A stretch of 64,000 nt of DNA from Rhizobium leguminosarum (GCF_001652265.1 NZ_LWBS01000208.1:1-64000); one strand, 5' to 3'. Shown: positions 19,160-28,891, numbered from the stretch's first letter. The notes: generated by a model from the sequence alone, not told the origin. Made by a program: numbers and translations.

Positions 19160-19700
19160 AATTCGACCGTAGAACGGGCCGCCGATAGTTCAGCTCCGTT
19201 CGCGCTCCAAGGCAAAAACTTCAAGGCCGGCATCGACGCCAATATGGCGGTCAACGGCAACACGGTCGGCAGCGATACGGTGGAAATCGTCTATCGCGAC
19301 GTGCCGCAGGCCGATCCCGCCCAATCCAAGGCGCTGGCGCAGGAACTGATCGTCAAGGAGAAGGTCCAGTATCTGGCTGGCTTCTACTTCACGCCCGATG
19401 CCATGGCGGTGACGCCGATCCTGAAGCAGGGTAATGTGCCGATGGTCATCATGAACGCCGCCACCTCGGCGATCGTCACCAAGAGCCCGCTCGTCGTCCG
19501 CACCTCGTTTACCACCTGGCAGACCTCGACGCCGATTGCCAAGGTCGCCTTCGACGCCGGCGTCAAGAAAGTGATCTCGGTCGTCAGCGATGATTACGGC
19601 CCCGGCATCGACGCATCAAGTTCTTCGCGCCGGGCGATCTGACCCAGGAATCCGATCTACCGGCGCTCGGCGATGCGGGCAATTCATGCAGTATATCGTC
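19160..19700 (+). pseudogene. Decayed branched-chain amino-acid-type ABC binding protein gene
   Basis: A frame beginning near ALQGKNFKAGIDANMAVNGN and running through VEIVYRDVPQADPAQSKALA, QYLAGFYFTPDAMAVTPIL and SVVSDDYGPGIDA is clearly the N-terminal lobe of a Leu/Ile/Val-type periplasmic receptor, but it lacks a signal peptide. Immediately after, another frame (19619 on) reads IKFFAPGDLTQESDLPALGD, which belongs much further along such proteins. The gene has therefore lost its 5' end, an internal block and its 3' end. It lies 30 bases past pobA and may once have served aromatic-acid uptake. Confidence 0.75.
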
Positions 19701-20013
19701 ATGACGACGTCATGATTGACCCGTCATTATTATCCTGCCTTAAAGTTTTCCGCTGGCCGAATTGATGGATCGCCTGAAAAGGCGAGAAACACCATGATCG
19801 ATGAAGCGGCAGCAACGCAAGACAAGACGTAAATCCTGGTTCATAAAACAGGATCGACGTTTATGCCGCTCCCTTTACCTGAATAGTTGAGCTGTAATCG
19901 ACCGGAATTTGTGGCGTTGACGGGCGGAATTGCTCTGACGCTCCATCAATTTCGGTTGCCAGATACCCGATAGGGTTGCATAGTCGAGAAGAACATCAAA
20001 CGGGGGGATAGAA

Positions 20014-20847
20014 ATGGCAAACCACAAGCCGGTCGCAGGTGACGTATACCAGCCTATTTTCAACATCGACAACCCGATCGATGGCAACATCCTGGACAAT
20101 ACCAGTTCGGTGGATGTCGATGGAGATCAGGTGCGTCTCAACTTCGTCAATGGACAGCGAATTCCGCAACCGGCCGATCCGAACGGGCCTGCCACGACCA
20201 CCACAGTCGAGGGAAAATACGGCACGCTGACGGTCTATTCCAACGGCAATTACACCTATGAACTCGACCACACCAACCCGGTGGTATCAGCGCTCGGCCC
20301 GGGAGATCAACTCGTCGACCAGTTCAATTTCAAGATCTCGGATGGCAAAGGCGCCACCGATTTCGGCTTGCTCAACATCGCGGTCGACTTGCCGGAACAC
20401 GGCGACGTCTTCGTGAATTTCGAGGATGTCGGCAACCACGACTTCCCGACGGGCTACAAAGGCTTCGATTGGGGTGCCTGGCACGATGGTGACGACGCGA
20501 CTGTGCGGGAGGAAGCGGATGGCAACCACTATCTGGGAGGAGGCGTGTTCTGGACACCCATCCAAGCCGCCGATGGCGGCCACTTTCAGATCGAGCAATT
20601 CAGTGTCGCAAACGGCACGTCGGACTATGACAACGTTCTGACGATCGAAGGTAAGCTGAACGGCGATACCGTATTCTTGGTCACGGTCAACGTCACCGCC
20701 GACAGCATTCATGACCCGCAAGTGATCGATCTCAGTGCCTACGGCGAAATCGACTATCTCATCCTCGACACGGAGCCCGTCATCACCGAAACGAGCGGCC
20801 CGGATTATTACGGCGCGCAATACGACAACTTTCATTTCATCGTTTGA
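20014..20847 (+). CDS. VCBS/cadherin-like domain protein
   Basis: 277 residues from ATG 20014 behind GGGGGGATAG. The first half resembles VCBS / bacterial Ig-like repeats of large surface proteins: NIDNPIDGNILDNTSSVDVDGD, then GKYGTLTVYSNGNYTYELDH and VDQFNFKISDGKGATDFGLL. The second half is acidic, rich in Asp, Gly and aromatic residues (GYKGFDWGAWHDGDDATVRE), like a carbohydrate-binding jelly roll. There is no Sec signal, so any export would need a type I route, but no RTX nonapeptides or transporter genes are nearby. Function unknown; the family hint is moderate. The 290 bases upstream hold no gene. Confidence 0.65.
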   Translation: MANHKPVAGDVYQPIFNIDNPIDGNILDNTSSVDVDGDQVRLNFVNGQRIPQPADPNGPATTTTVEGKYGTLTVYSNGNYTYELDHTNPVVSALGPGDQLVDQFNFKISDGKGATDFGLLNIAVDLPEHGDVFVNFEDVGNHDFPTGYKGFDWGAWHDGDDATVREEADGNHYLGGGVFWTPIQAADGGHFQIEQFSVANGTSDYDNVLTIEGKLNGDTVFLVTVNVTADSIHDPQVIDLSAYGEIDYLILDTEPVITETSGPDYYGAQYDNFHFIV

Positions 20848-21008
20848 CGGAGGGGAAAGGGCGCGCCGCATCACCGAAATCTGTGCACCTTCACCGACCG
20901 CGCTCTGCGGCGGCTATCTGGGTACCAATTTCTTGCGATAGCTGACGGGCCTGCATCTTGCTAGCATTGGATCGTTCGAGGGGGCACGATTATGCTGGGA
21001 TGGAGGAA

Positions 21009-21140
21009 ATGATGCAGCCAGTCGGGATCAGGTTAGCGGCGGTCATGTTCTCGCTCGCCGTATGGGCTATTATTATCGCTGTCGCGTCTCACTTTTGGGC
21101 GACAAAGATGCCTCTGTTGCTTCTGACGCTCTACAGATAG
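21009..21140 (+). CDS. Small membrane protein, 43 residues
   Basis: ATG 21009 follows TGGAGGAA at short spacing; ATG 21012 is equally possible. The product (MMQPVGIRLAAVMFSLAVWA then IIIAVASHFW) is mostly one long hydrophobic helix, so a single-pass membrane peptide is likely. No terminator or homologue is recognised. The flanking bases 20848-21008 and 21141-21295 show no other gene. Confidence 0.4.
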   Translation: MMQPVGIRLAAVMFSLAVWAIIIAVASHFWATKMPLLLLTLYR

Positions 21141-21295
21141 GCGTGTTCTTGGCGTTGGCGGAAATGCTGCAGATCGGGGCGCACGGGTTTGGTCCCCTCG
21201 CCGCCACGTTTGGCGCTGCGACCAGTATGCTACCACGGCCGTCGGAACCGGCCCAAAATCGAGCTGCAAAAACCGTTAATTCTGCAATGAGGAAA

Positions 21296-21372
21296 TGGTA
21301 GCGGAGGAGGGATTTGAACCCCCGACACAAGGATTATGATTCCTCTGCTCTGACCTACTGAGCTACTCCGCC
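21296..21372 (-). tRNA. tRNA-Met (anticodon CAT)
   Basis: A 77-base cloverleaf on the minus strand: acceptor GGCGGAG pairs with CTCCGCT (one G-T), D-arm GCTCAGTAGGTCAGAGC, anticodon stem GAGGA/TCCTT around loop ATCATAA, T-arm GGGGG TTCAAAT CCCTC, encoded ACCA end. CAT could be elongator Met or lysidine-modified Ile; the arm sequences resemble rhizobial elongator Met. It is not initiator-like. Confidence 0.88.
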
Positions 21373-21507
21373 ACTGGTCAACGATACCCGCTCGCGAAGC
21401 GATGCCGGTTCGTGGGATGAGCGGCTTATAAGGTGCGCTTCGGCTTTGTGTCAAGCGCATGATCGAGAAAAACGGTGGGCTTTGCCGCCTCCCGTTTCCG
21501 ATGGATT

Positions 21508-22719
21508 TCAAGCGGCGACGGGACTGGCCAAAAGGGCCTTCAGGCAGGCTTCCGCCGAAGGTTCGCGCTCGGAGCGTTCGATGAAACCGCCGCCGAAGAC
21601 GCGGGCGTTGTCGCCGGGGGCCGAATAAAGCGCGCAGGCCTGGCCGGGCGCAATGCCCGCCTCACCGACCGTCAGGTCGACATAGGTGCCTGTTGCATCG
21701 ACATGCAGCACGGCGGGCGCCGGCGCCCGTGTCGAGCGGACCTTGGCGTAACAGGCAAAGCCCTTGCCGGAAGCGGCTTCCGCAAGCGTCTCGTCGCCCA
21801 GCCAGTTGATGTCGCGCAGGTAGACGCGGTGCGTTTCCAGCGCCTCCTTCGGTCCGACGATGACCCGGCGCGAACGGGCGTCGAGAAAGACGACGTAGAG
21901 CGGCTCGCCGGTAGCGATACCGATGCCGCGGCGCTGGCCGATCGTGAAGTGCAGGATGCCCTCATGAGTTCCCAGCACGCGACCATCGAGATGGACGATC
22001 TCGCCGGCGAGCGCCGCATTCGGCTTCAGCTTGGTGATGACGTCGGAATATTTGCCCTGCGGCACGAAGCAGATGTCCTGGCTGTCGGCCTTCTTGGCAA
22101 CGACGAGGCCCATCTCTTCGGCGAGCCTGCGGGTCTCGGCCTTCGGCAGGCCGCCGAGGGGAAAGCGGAGATAATCGATCTGTTCCTGCGTCGTGGCGAA
22201 GAGGAAATAGCTTTGGTCGCGGTCGGCATCGGCCGGGCGGAAAAGCGCGCGGCGGCCCGGACTCTCCGGCGAAGGGTTCAGTCCCGAGCGGATATAGTGA
22301 CCGGTCGCCAGCGCATCGGCGCCAAGTTCCTTGGCGGTCGCCAGCAGATCGGCGAATTTGACGGTCTGGTTGCAGGAAACGCAAGGGATCGGCGTTTCGC
22401 CCGCCACATAGCTCTCGGCGAAGGGATTGATCACCGTCTCGCGGAAGCGCTTTTCGTAATCGAGCACGTAATGCGGGATGCCGAGCGTTTCACAGACGCG
22501 GCGCGCATCGTCGATATCCTGGCCGGCGCAGCAGGAACCGGCGCGGTGAACGGCGGCGCCATGATCGTAAAGCTGCAGCGTAATGCCGAGCACATCGTAA
22601 CCCTGCTGTTTGAGAAGGCCGGCGACGACGGATGAATCGACGCCGCCCGACATGGCAACGACGACACGGGTCTCTTCCGGCTTCTTGTCAAAATCCAGTG
22701 TGTTCAACGATGGTGCCAT
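21508..22719 (-). CDS. mnmA: tRNA-specific 2-thiouridylase MnmA
   Basis: 403 residues. MnmA thiolates U34 of tRNA-Lys, -Glu and -Gln using ATP and sulfur relayed from IscS. The PP-loop is [18 protein letters not shown]; catalytic cysteines are the first in [14 protein letters not shown] and the second in [12 protein letters not shown]. Downstream motifs [13 protein letters not shown] and [12 protein letters not shown] are typical. The start at 22719 ([18 protein letters not shown]) is preferred to a far-upstream ATG at 22896 that adds 59 Arg-rich, unlikely residues. Confidence 0.95.
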   Translation of the reverse strand: MAPSLNTLDFDKKPEETRVVVAMSGGVDSSVVAGLLKQQGYDVLGITLQLYDHGAAVHRAGSCCAGQDIDDARRVCETLGIPHYVLDYEKRFRETVINPFAESYVAGETPIPCVSCNQTVKFADLLATAKELGADALATGHYIRSGLNPSPESPGRRALFRPADADRDQSYFLFATTQEQIDYLRFPLGGLPKAETRRLAEEMGLVVAKKADSQDICFVPQGKYSDVITKLKPNAALAGEIVHLDGRVLGTHEGILHFTIGQRRGIGIATGEPLYVVFLDARSRRVIVGPKEALETHRVYLRDINWLGDETLAEAASGKGFACYAKVRSTRAPAPAVLHVDATGTYVDLTVGEAGIAPGQACALYSAPGDNARVFGGGFIERSEREPSAEACLKALLASPVAA

Positions 22720-22924
22720 TCTGCTTGGGTCACGATCCGCCCTTGCGCTGCAATTGCGGCGGATTGCTGATCTCCGGCGGGATCGGCCGCCGTCTCTCGA
22801 TGAGGCACCGATATAGAAAGGATTGTCCTTGGGCGCAAGGGGCAGCCTTCGGGCACCGATATTTCGCATTCCCGCATGAAGAGAAGGCGCAGCCAAAGCC
22901 GCGCCTTGGAGGCGGGGGTGCGGC

Positions 22925-23026
22925 TCAGATGCCGATCAGCTTGTTGCAGGCGAATGCGATGCCCGGATTGGCGATAATGGCGGTCACGAGCGCCAGTCCG
23001 ATTATCGAGAATGAAAAACGTTTCAT
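22925..23026 (-). CDS. Small exported/membrane peptide, 33 residues
   Basis: A very short gene with an excellent AAGGAGGATGTCT ribosome site ahead of ATG 23026. It encodes [20 protein letters not shown] followed by [13 protein letters not shown]. The sequence looks like a signal peptide or membrane helix (basic start, hydrophobic core, AFA before Cys), leaving at most a tiny mature peptide. It lies between mnmA and the PAS-GGDEF-EAL gene, all on the minus strand. No homologue is recalled. Confidence 0.55.
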   Translation of the reverse strand: MKRFSFSIIGLALVTAIIANPGIAFACNKLIGI

Positions 23027-23155
23027 AGACATCCTCCTTTCCAGCCCACGGGAATTATGCCGCTTCTGCGGTCGTTCTCAAAATGACGAATGCTTGATGG
23101 CATCAGGCGGCATGCCTCTCCCGGACGGCTGATCCCAGCTGCAGAGCAAGCGCTT

Positions 23156-25240
23156 CTATCTGCGTGACGAAGCGGCCTTGAGGGCGCGGCCGTGAATCAG
23201 CGCCTCCGCCTCGTGCTGCGGCATCGGCCGGCCGAGCAGATAGCCCTGCACCTCACTGAAACCTTCGGCGCGCAGCTTCTGCAACTGCTCCTCCGTCTCG
23301 ATCCCTTCGGCCAGCGTCGTCGCATTGAAGCCGGAGCCGATGCCGACGACGGCGCGCACGATGGCGAGATTGCCGGCATCCGTTTCGATGCCCGAGACGA
23401 AGCTGCGGTCGAGCTTGATCTTGTCGAAGGGGAAGGACCTGAGGTAGCTCAGCGACGAATAGCCGGTGCCGAAATCGTCGATGGCGATGCGGACGCCGAG
23501 CGCCTTCAATGCCCGCAGCAGCGGCAGGCTTTGGTCGGCATCGGTCAGGAATACGGACTCGGTGATCTCGATTTCAAGCCGGTCGGCATTGAGGCCCGTC
23601 TCGTCGAGCGCCGCGACCACGGTCGAAAGCAGGCTCGCATGCCGAAACTGGCTGACGGAGAGATTGACGGCGATCCTCAAATGAGCGGGCCAGCCGGCAG
23701 CCGCGCGACAGGCTTCCCGGATCACCCAGTCGCCGATCGGCACGATGAGGCCGGTCTCCTCGGCAAGCGGAATGAATTCCATCGGCGCCACCAGCCCGCG
23801 CTTGGGGTGGCGCCAGCGGATCAGCGCCTCGAAGCCGCCGATGCCGTCATTGTCGAGCCGCACGATCGGCTGGTAGTGCAGCTCGAACTGGCGCTTCTCT
23901 AGCGCTTCCCACAGTTCGGCGGTCATCACGTGCCGGCGCTCGGCGGCAAGCCGCATTTCCGTCTCGTAGAAACGATAGGTCGAGCGTCCGCTCTCCTTGG
24001 CGGCATAGAGCGCAAGATCCGCGTGCCGCATCAGCACATCCGCGTCGCCGGCATGATCGGGCGCCAAGGCGATGCCGATACTGCAGGTGACGTGCTCCCG
24101 GACGCCGTCGAGATCGAAGGCACGGCTCAGCGCCTTGAGCAGCCGCTGCGCAAAACGCACGGCCCGCTCCGGCTCGTCGAGCTCCAGCACGACGGCGAAT
24201 TCGTCGCCGCCAAGACGGGCGACAAGATCGCCCTCCTCCGCCAGTTGAAGCAGCCGCTCCGACACCTGGCAAAGCAGCGCGTCGCCGGCGGCATGTCCCT
24301 TGCTGTCGTTGATATGCTTGAAGTGATCGACGTCGATATAAAGCAGCGCAATCGGGCTGTCGGCGGCCGCTTCGACCGCCCGCTGGTTGATACGCATGGA
24401 AAAAGCCGCCCGGTTCGGCAGGCCGGTGAGCGGATCATGCATGGCGAGATGGGCAAGCTTTGCCTCGACGGCGCGCTCCTCCGTCACATCCTGCGAGATA
24501 CCGAGCAGATAACGCGGCGAATGGCCCTCGGGCGTCGGCAGGGCGCGCTTGACGGTGCGCAGGAGGCGCGGCGCACCGTCGGCGCGCAGCATGGTCTCCT
24601 CGAAGCTGATCGCCGTATTGGCTTCGAAGGCTCGGCGATCCTGCTCGCGGAAGGCGTCTGTCTGGCCGGCGGGAAACAGCGCCCGGTCGGTTCGGCCGAC
24701 CACGTGCTCCGCCCTCATGCCGACGATGTCGCCGCAGGCCTCATTGAAGAGAATGTAAAGCCCGTCGGCTTCCATGTCCTTGACGAAGACGCCGACCGGC
24801 AGGTTGTCGACGATGCTGTCGAGAAGCGAGCGTGTATCGCTGATCTGGCGTTTGGCGGCGTTGACCTCGCTGCGGTCCTGCACGATCGCCAGGATTGCGG
24901 CCCGGCCCTCGAAACGCACTTCTCGGCCATAGGTCAGCACTTCGAAGGTCTCGCCACTCGCCTTGAGGTGAATCCAGCGCTCCGCCCTTTCCATGTCGGT
25001 ACGGCCGCTGACGGCGTCGATCATCCGTTCCCGCTCATGCTCAGGGCGGATATCCAGAACCGTCATGCGCCGGTATTCGTCCGCACCGTAGCCGTAAAGT
25101 GCCGCCGCCGCCTCGTTGACGATGAGAAAGCGCAGCGATGTCGGATCATAGACCCACATCGGCGACGGATGCGTTGCAAACAATGACCGGAAGTCGTCGT
25201 TTAATGCTTCGATCTGCTCGGTCTTCTGCAAAGGGGCCAT
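23156..25240 (-). CDS. PAS-PAS-GGDEF-EAL cyclic-di-GMP protein
   Basis: About 694 residues, soluble. Two N-terminal PAS domains (around LFATHPSPMWVYDPTSLRFL and LLDSIVDNLPVGVFVKDMEA) lead to a GGDEF domain with intact ARLGGDEFAVVLE and an EAL domain with intact GFEALIRW, EITESVFLTD and DDFGTGYSSLSYLR. It is therefore a sensor-linked potential dual diguanylate cyclase/phosphodiesterase. The start at 25240 (MAPLQKTEQIEALNDDF) seems natural for the PAS boundary; an upstream in-frame ATG at 25309 adds 23 residues and cannot be excluded, as neither has a strong ribosome site. Confidence 0.9.
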   Translation of the reverse strand: MAPLQKTEQIEALNDDFRSLFATHPSPMWVYDPTSLRFLIVNEAAAALYGYGADEYRRMTVLDIRPEHERERMIDAVSGRTDMERAERWIHLKASGETFEVLTYGREVRFEGRAAILAIVQDRSEVNAAKRQISDTRSLLDSIVDNLPVGVFVKDMEADGLYILFNEACGDIVGMRAEHVVGRTDRALFPAGQTDAFREQDRRAFEANTAISFEETMLRADGAPRLLRTVKRALPTPEGHSPRYLLGISQDVTEERAVEAKLAHLAMHDPLTGLPNRAAFSMRINQRAVEAAADSPIALLYIDVDHFKHINDSKGHAAGDALLCQVSERLLQLAEEGDLVARLGGDEFAVVLELDEPERAVRFAQRLLKALSRAFDLDGVREHVTCSIGIALAPDHAGDADVLMRHADLALYAAKESGRSTYRFYETEMRLAAERRHVMTAELWEALEKRQFELHYQPIVRLDNDGIGGFEALIRWRHPKRGLVAPMEFIPLAEETGLIVPIGDWVIREACRAAAGWPAHLRIAVNLSVSQFRHASLLSTVVAALDETGLNADRLEIEITESVFLTDADQSLPLLRALKALGVRIAIDDFGTGYSSLSYLRSFPFDKIKLDRSFVSGIETDAGNLAIVRAVVGIGSGFNATTLAEGIETEEQLQKLRAEGFSEVQGYLLGRPMPQHEAEALIHGRALKAASSRR

Positions 25241-25471
25241 GGAAATTCGCGTGCCGTTGATGCCGATGCCAGGGGTATAACGAGAAAAGTTAAATAAAAT
25301 CAGAATCATACTCAGGGTTAAACTTTAGGCTTCCGCCTTCAGAATGTGCAAAGCGGCGGTCTGCCATCACGATCTCGGCCTCGATAAAATGATTTGGGCG
25401 CCATGGAACAATTCCGTCGATCGTGCACTGCGGCTGATCGATGTCGCATTCGAATTGCTGAGGAGGGTTTC

Positions 25472-25735
25472 ATGGGCAGGTTCGGCACGACGACGGATTA
25501 CGGCAGGATCAGACATTGGATCGAGGCGCGCGGCGGCCATCCCGCCCGCATCAAGAACGCACCGGACAGCGAAACCGTCCGCGTCGATTTTTCCTCGGAA
25601 CCGGAAGAGATTTCCTGGGACGAATTCTTTCAGGGCCTCGACAGCAGCAGGCTCGCCTTCCTTCATCGCACCAAGGCTGAAGACGATGTCGCCCGTTTCG
25701 GCAAAATCCACCGCCGGAAACGCCGGCACCACTAA
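25472..25735 (+). CDS. Conserved-looking hypothetical protein, 87 residues
   Basis: ATG 25472 follows GAGGAGGG, a good ribosome site. The product starts MGRFGTTTDYGRIRHWIEAR, includes RVDFSSEPEEISWDEFFQGL and ends in a basic His/Arg tail (KIHRRKRRHH). It is soluble, with no recognised domain; the aromatic, acidic middle and basic tail could suit a small regulatory or nucleic-acid-associated protein, but that is speculation. A RIME-type module begins right at its stop codon. Confidence 0.6.
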   Translation: MGRFGTTTDYGRIRHWIEARGGHPARIKNAPDSETVRVDFSSEPEEISWDEFFQGLDSSRLAFLHRTKAEDDVARFGKIHRRKRRHH

Positions 25736-25815
25736 TGCATATCGCCCAAAAATGTGCAGCGGTTTTGGGGCCACGACATGCATCAAATAAAGATTTAAAG
25801 CACGACGCGCCTTAA
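25735..25815. repeat. RIME-type repeat, module-2 variant
   Basis: Contains ATGCATATCGCCCAAAAATG with a downstream CATTTTT-type partner and GGGGCCACGACATGCAT, then a TTTAAAGCACGACGCGCC tail. In reverse complement it aligns with the element at 59460-59546 (GCGCTTTAAGTC, CTGTCGTGG, AAAGCCGCTGCAC). A member of the same family as the 1935 and 47440 copies. Confidence 0.6.
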
Positions 25816-25843
25816 GATTCATCGATTCCTGACACGAAAAAAA

Positions 25844-25865
25844 CCGGCGCCGTTTCCAGCGCCGG
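25844..25865 (-). terminator. Intrinsic terminator of serA (bidirectional form)
   Basis: CCGGCGC (25844-25850) pairs with GCGCCGG (25859-25865). On the minus strand the stem is followed by a run of T; on the plus strand GTTTTTC follows, so it may stop transcription both ways. Confidence 0.8.
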
Positions 25866-25892
25866 GTTTTTCATGTCCTCGGAAGGAAAAAC

Positions 25893-27488
25893 TCAGTCGA
25901 TGTTGAAGGTCAGCGGCTTTGCCTGGCGTACCGCCTGGTGGGCGGTCAACTCAGCAAGCACCGCGTCATCAACCTTGCCGTCGACATAGAGCAGCGCGAT
26001 GGCGTCGCCGCCCTGTTTGTCACGGCCGAGCTGGAAGTTGGCGATGTTGACGCCGGCAGCGCCAAGCGTCGTGCCGATGAAGCCGATCATACCGGGAACG
26101 TCGGTATTGGTGATGTAGATCATGTGCGAGCCGACGTCGGCATCGAGGTTGATACCCTTGATCTGGATGAAGCGCGGTTTGCCGTCCGAAAACACCGTGC
26201 CGGCCACCGAGCGTGTCATGCTTTCGGTGGTCACCGTCAGCTTGATATAGCCGTCGAAGACGCCTGTCTTGTCGCGCTTGACCTCGGAAAGCACGATGCC
26301 CTTTTCCTTGATCATGATTGGCGCCGAAACCATGTTGACGTCGGCGACCTGCGGGCGGATGAGGCCGGCGAGCACGGCGCTCGTCAGTGCCCGCGTGTTC
26401 ATGTTGGCGGTGACGCCGTCATAGAGGATTTCGATTTCCTTGATCGGCTCTTCGGTGACCTGGCCAACGAAGGCGCCGAGAACGTCGGCAAGACGGATGA
26501 AGGGCTTCAGGATCGGCGCTTCCTCAGCGGTGATCGACGGCATGTTGATGGCGTTGGAGACCGCACCATTGACGAGGTAATCCGCCATCTGTTCGGCCAC
26601 CTGCAAAGCGACGTTCTCCTGCGCCTCGGTCGTCGAGGCGCCGAGATGCGGCGTGCAGACGACGTTCGGCAGGCCGAACAGCGGGCTTTCCTTGGCGGGC
26701 TCGACCTCGAACACGTCGAAGGCGGCACCCGCGACATGGCCCGACTTGATCGCTTCGGCAAGCGCTGCCTCATCGACCAGGCCGCCGCGGGCGCAGTTGA
26801 TGATGCGCACGCCGGGCTTGGTCTTTGCCAGCGCTTCCTTGTTGAGGATGCCGCGCGTCTTGTCGGTCATCGGCACGTGCAGCGTGATGAAATCGGCCCG
26901 GGCAAAAAGCTCTTCGAGTTCGACCTTGGTGACGCCCATCTCCTCGGCGCGCTCCTTGGAGAGGAACGGATCGTAGGCGACGACGTGCATTTTGAGGCCG
27001 ATGGCCCGGGCGCAGACGATCGAGCCGATATTGCCGGCGCCGATGACGCCGAGCGTCTTGCCGGTGATCTCGACGCCCATGAACTTCGACTTCTCCCACT
27101 TGCCGGCCTGCGTCGAGGTATCGGCTGCCGGAAGCTGGCGGGCGACGGCGAACATCAGCGCGATCGCGTGTTCGGCCGTCGTGATCGAGTTGCCGAAGGG
27201 CGTGTTCATCACGATTATGCCGCGGCGCGAGGCGGCCGGGATATCGACATTGTCGACGCCGATACCGGCACGGCCGATGACCTTGAGGTTCGTCGCCCCC
27301 TCGATGATCTTTTCCGTCACCTTGGTGGCGGAGCGGATGGCCAGGCCATCATACTTGCCGATGACTTCGAGTAGACGGTCTTTGTCCTTGCCGAGCTGCG
27401 GTTCGAAATCGACTTCGACGCCGCGGTCGCGAAAAATCTGGACGGCGGTTTCCGACAATTCGTCGGATACGAGAACGCGAGGTGCCAT
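25893..27488 (-). CDS. serA: D-3-phosphoglycerate dehydrogenase
   Basis: 531 residues, the long (type I) form with catalytic, NAD-binding, intervening (ASB) and ACT domains. It oxidises 3-phosphoglycerate in the first step of serine synthesis. Visible are GRAGIGVDNVDIPAASRRG, the Rossmann motif TLGVIGAGNIGSIVCARAIG, the catalytic Arg/Glu/His region NCARGGLVDEAAL with CTPHLGASTTEAQ, and the C-terminal ACT part NTDVPGMIGFIGTTLGAAGVN. The start at 27488 (MAPRVLVSDELSE) follows AAGGAGGCCCTC. It is 81 bases behind serC on the same strand, so both probably form one unit. Confidence 0.96.
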   Translation of the reverse strand: MAPRVLVSDELSETAVQIFRDRGVEVDFEPQLGKDKDRLLEVIGKYDGLAIRSATKVTEKIIEGATNLKVIGRAGIGVDNVDIPAASRRGIIVMNTPFGNSITTAEHAIALMFAVARQLPAADTSTQAGKWEKSKFMGVEITGKTLGVIGAGNIGSIVCARAIGLKMHVVAYDPFLSKERAEEMGVTKVELEELFARADFITLHVPMTDKTRGILNKEALAKTKPGVRIINCARGGLVDEAALAEAIKSGHVAGAAFDVFEVEPAKESPLFGLPNVVCTPHLGASTTEAQENVALQVAEQMADYLVNGAVSNAINMPSITAEEAPILKPFIRLADVLGAFVGQVTEEPIKEIEILYDGVTANMNTRALTSAVLAGLIRPQVADVNMVSAPIMIKEKGIVLSEVKRDKTGVFDGYIKLTVTTESMTRSVAGTVFSDGKPRFIQIKGINLDADVGSHMIYITNTDVPGMIGFIGTTLGAAGVNIANFQLGRDKQGGDAIALLYVDGKVDDAVLAELTAHQAVRQAKPLTFNID

Positions 27489-27569
27489 GAGGGCCTCCTT
27501 CAAAAGTGTTCAGCGATGAATGAATCAGGAATGCTGCTCCGCCCTATGGCGGAGCCGGATGCGATCACC

Positions 27570-28748
27570 TCAGGCGGCGGCCTGAGCGAGCTGCGCCTTC
27601 TGTGTTTCGAAGGCCCAGGAAAGCCAGGGCATCAGCTTCTGCATGTCGGATGCCTCGATCGTGGCGCCGGCCCAGATGCGCAGACCCGACGGCGCGTCGC
27701 GGTAGTGGCCGACGTCATAGGCGACACCTTCCTTTTCCAGGAGGCCGACCAGGCCCTTGGCGAAATTCGCCTGGCCGTCGTCGTCAAGCGCTGCGATGTC
27801 CTTGTCGACGATCTTCAGGCAGACGGAGGTGTTGGAGGCCGTTTCCACCTTGACGGCGAGATTGGCGATCCAGTCGTTCGCCGCGACGAAATCGTGGATG
27901 ACCTTGGCATTGGCATCGGCACGCGCAATCAGCCCCTTGAGGCCGCCGACCTGCTTCGCCCAGACAAGCGCATCGATATAATCCTCGACGCAGAGCATCG
28001 ACGGCGTGTTGATCGTCTCACCCTGGAAGATGCCCGCCGTCAGCTTGCCGCCCGAAGTCATGCGGAAGATCTTCGGCAGCGGCCAGGCCGGCGTGTAGGT
28101 GACCAGACGCTCGACGGCGCGCGGCGAAAGAATGATGACGCCGTGGGCACCCTCGCCGCCCAGAACCTTCTGCCAGGAGAAGGTGACGACGTCGAGCTTG
28201 GCGAAATCGAGTGCCTGCGCGAAAGCTGCCGAGGTGGCGTCGCAGATCGTCAGTCCCTTGCGGTCGGCCGGGATGAAATCGGCATTCGGCACGCGCACAC
28301 CCGAGGTGGTGCCGTTCCAGGTAAAGACGACGTCGCGGTCGAAATCGACGGCGGACAGATCGGGAAGCTCGCCGTAACCGGCTTCGAGCTTGCGCACATC
28401 CTTGAGCTTCAGCTGCTTGACGACATCGGTGACCCAGCCGGCGCCGAAACTTTCCCAGGCGAGCATGTCGACGCCGCGTTCGCCGAGCAGCGACCAGAGC
28501 GCCATTTCGACCGCGCCGGTGTCGGACGCCGGAACGATGCCGATGCGGTAATCTGCCGGCACTTCGAGAATTTCACGGGTAAGGTCGATGGCCTGCTTGA
28601 GCTTGGCCTTGCCGACCTTCGCGCGGTGCGAACGGCCAAGGGCCGCGTCGGAAAGGGCTTCGAGCGACCAACCGGGGCGCTTCGAGCAGGGGCCAGAAGA
28701 AAAATGGGTATTATTCGGACGGATGTCCGGCTTTGCGGTCTTCGCCAT
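27570..28748 (-). CDS. serC: Phosphoserine aminotransferase
   Basis: 392 residues. This PLP enzyme converts 3-phosphohydroxypyruvate and glutamate to phosphoserine, the step after SerA. It starts [20 protein letters not shown]; the PLP-lysine region is [20 protein letters not shown], and [18 protein letters not shown] binds phosphate. The longer type with the KRPGW segment is typical of Alphaproteobacteria. The leader (28749-28795) carries two hairpins that enclose the ribosome site. Confidence 0.95.
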   Translation of the reverse strand: MAKTAKPDIRPNNTHFSSGPCSKRPGWSLEALSDAALGRSHRAKVGKAKLKQAIDLTREILEVPADYRIGIVPASDTGAVEMALWSLLGERGVDMLAWESFGAGWVTDVVKQLKLKDVRKLEAGYGELPDLSAVDFDRDVVFTWNGTTSGVRVPNADFIPADRKGLTICDATSAAFAQALDFAKLDVVTFSWQKVLGGEGAHGVIILSPRAVERLVTYTPAWPLPKIFRMTSGGKLTAGIFQGETINTPSMLCVEDYIDALVWAKQVGGLKGLIARADANAKVIHDFVAANDWIANLAVKVETASNTSVCLKIVDKDIAALDDDGQANFAKGLVGLLEKEGVAYDVGHYRDAPSGLRIWAGATIEASDMQKLMPWLSWAFETQKAQLAQAAA

Positions 28749-28795
28749 GATGCTATCCTCTCAGATAGAAAGCCCTTCGTTGGGGAAGGGTGTCC
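28749..28795 (-). ncRNA. Candidate serC leader RNA motif
   Basis: On the minus strand, hairpin 1 (CCCTTC at 28790-28785 with GAAGGG at 28778-28773) is followed by hairpin 2 (CTATC/GATAG, 28768-28753), whose six-base loop holds GAGAG of the serC ribosome site; the ATG is a few bases later. An alphaproteobacterial serC-leader motif of two hairpins before serC is described in the comparative-genomics literature. That this is the same motif is inference. Confidence 0.6.
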
Positions 28796-28891
28796 CGCCG
28801 CCGTGTGTATGGATCCGGCGCGTCATAGTCAAGATCGAAGTGTCGCGGGCGGAACATATTTTGACGCAGGGCGGGACGGCCGCAATACGAA

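Noticed and set aside
21296..21372. tRNA-Ile (lysidine type) rather than tRNA-Met
   Set aside because: Anticodon CAT fits both; arm sequences look like rhizobial elongator Met, but a covariance tool is needed to settle it.
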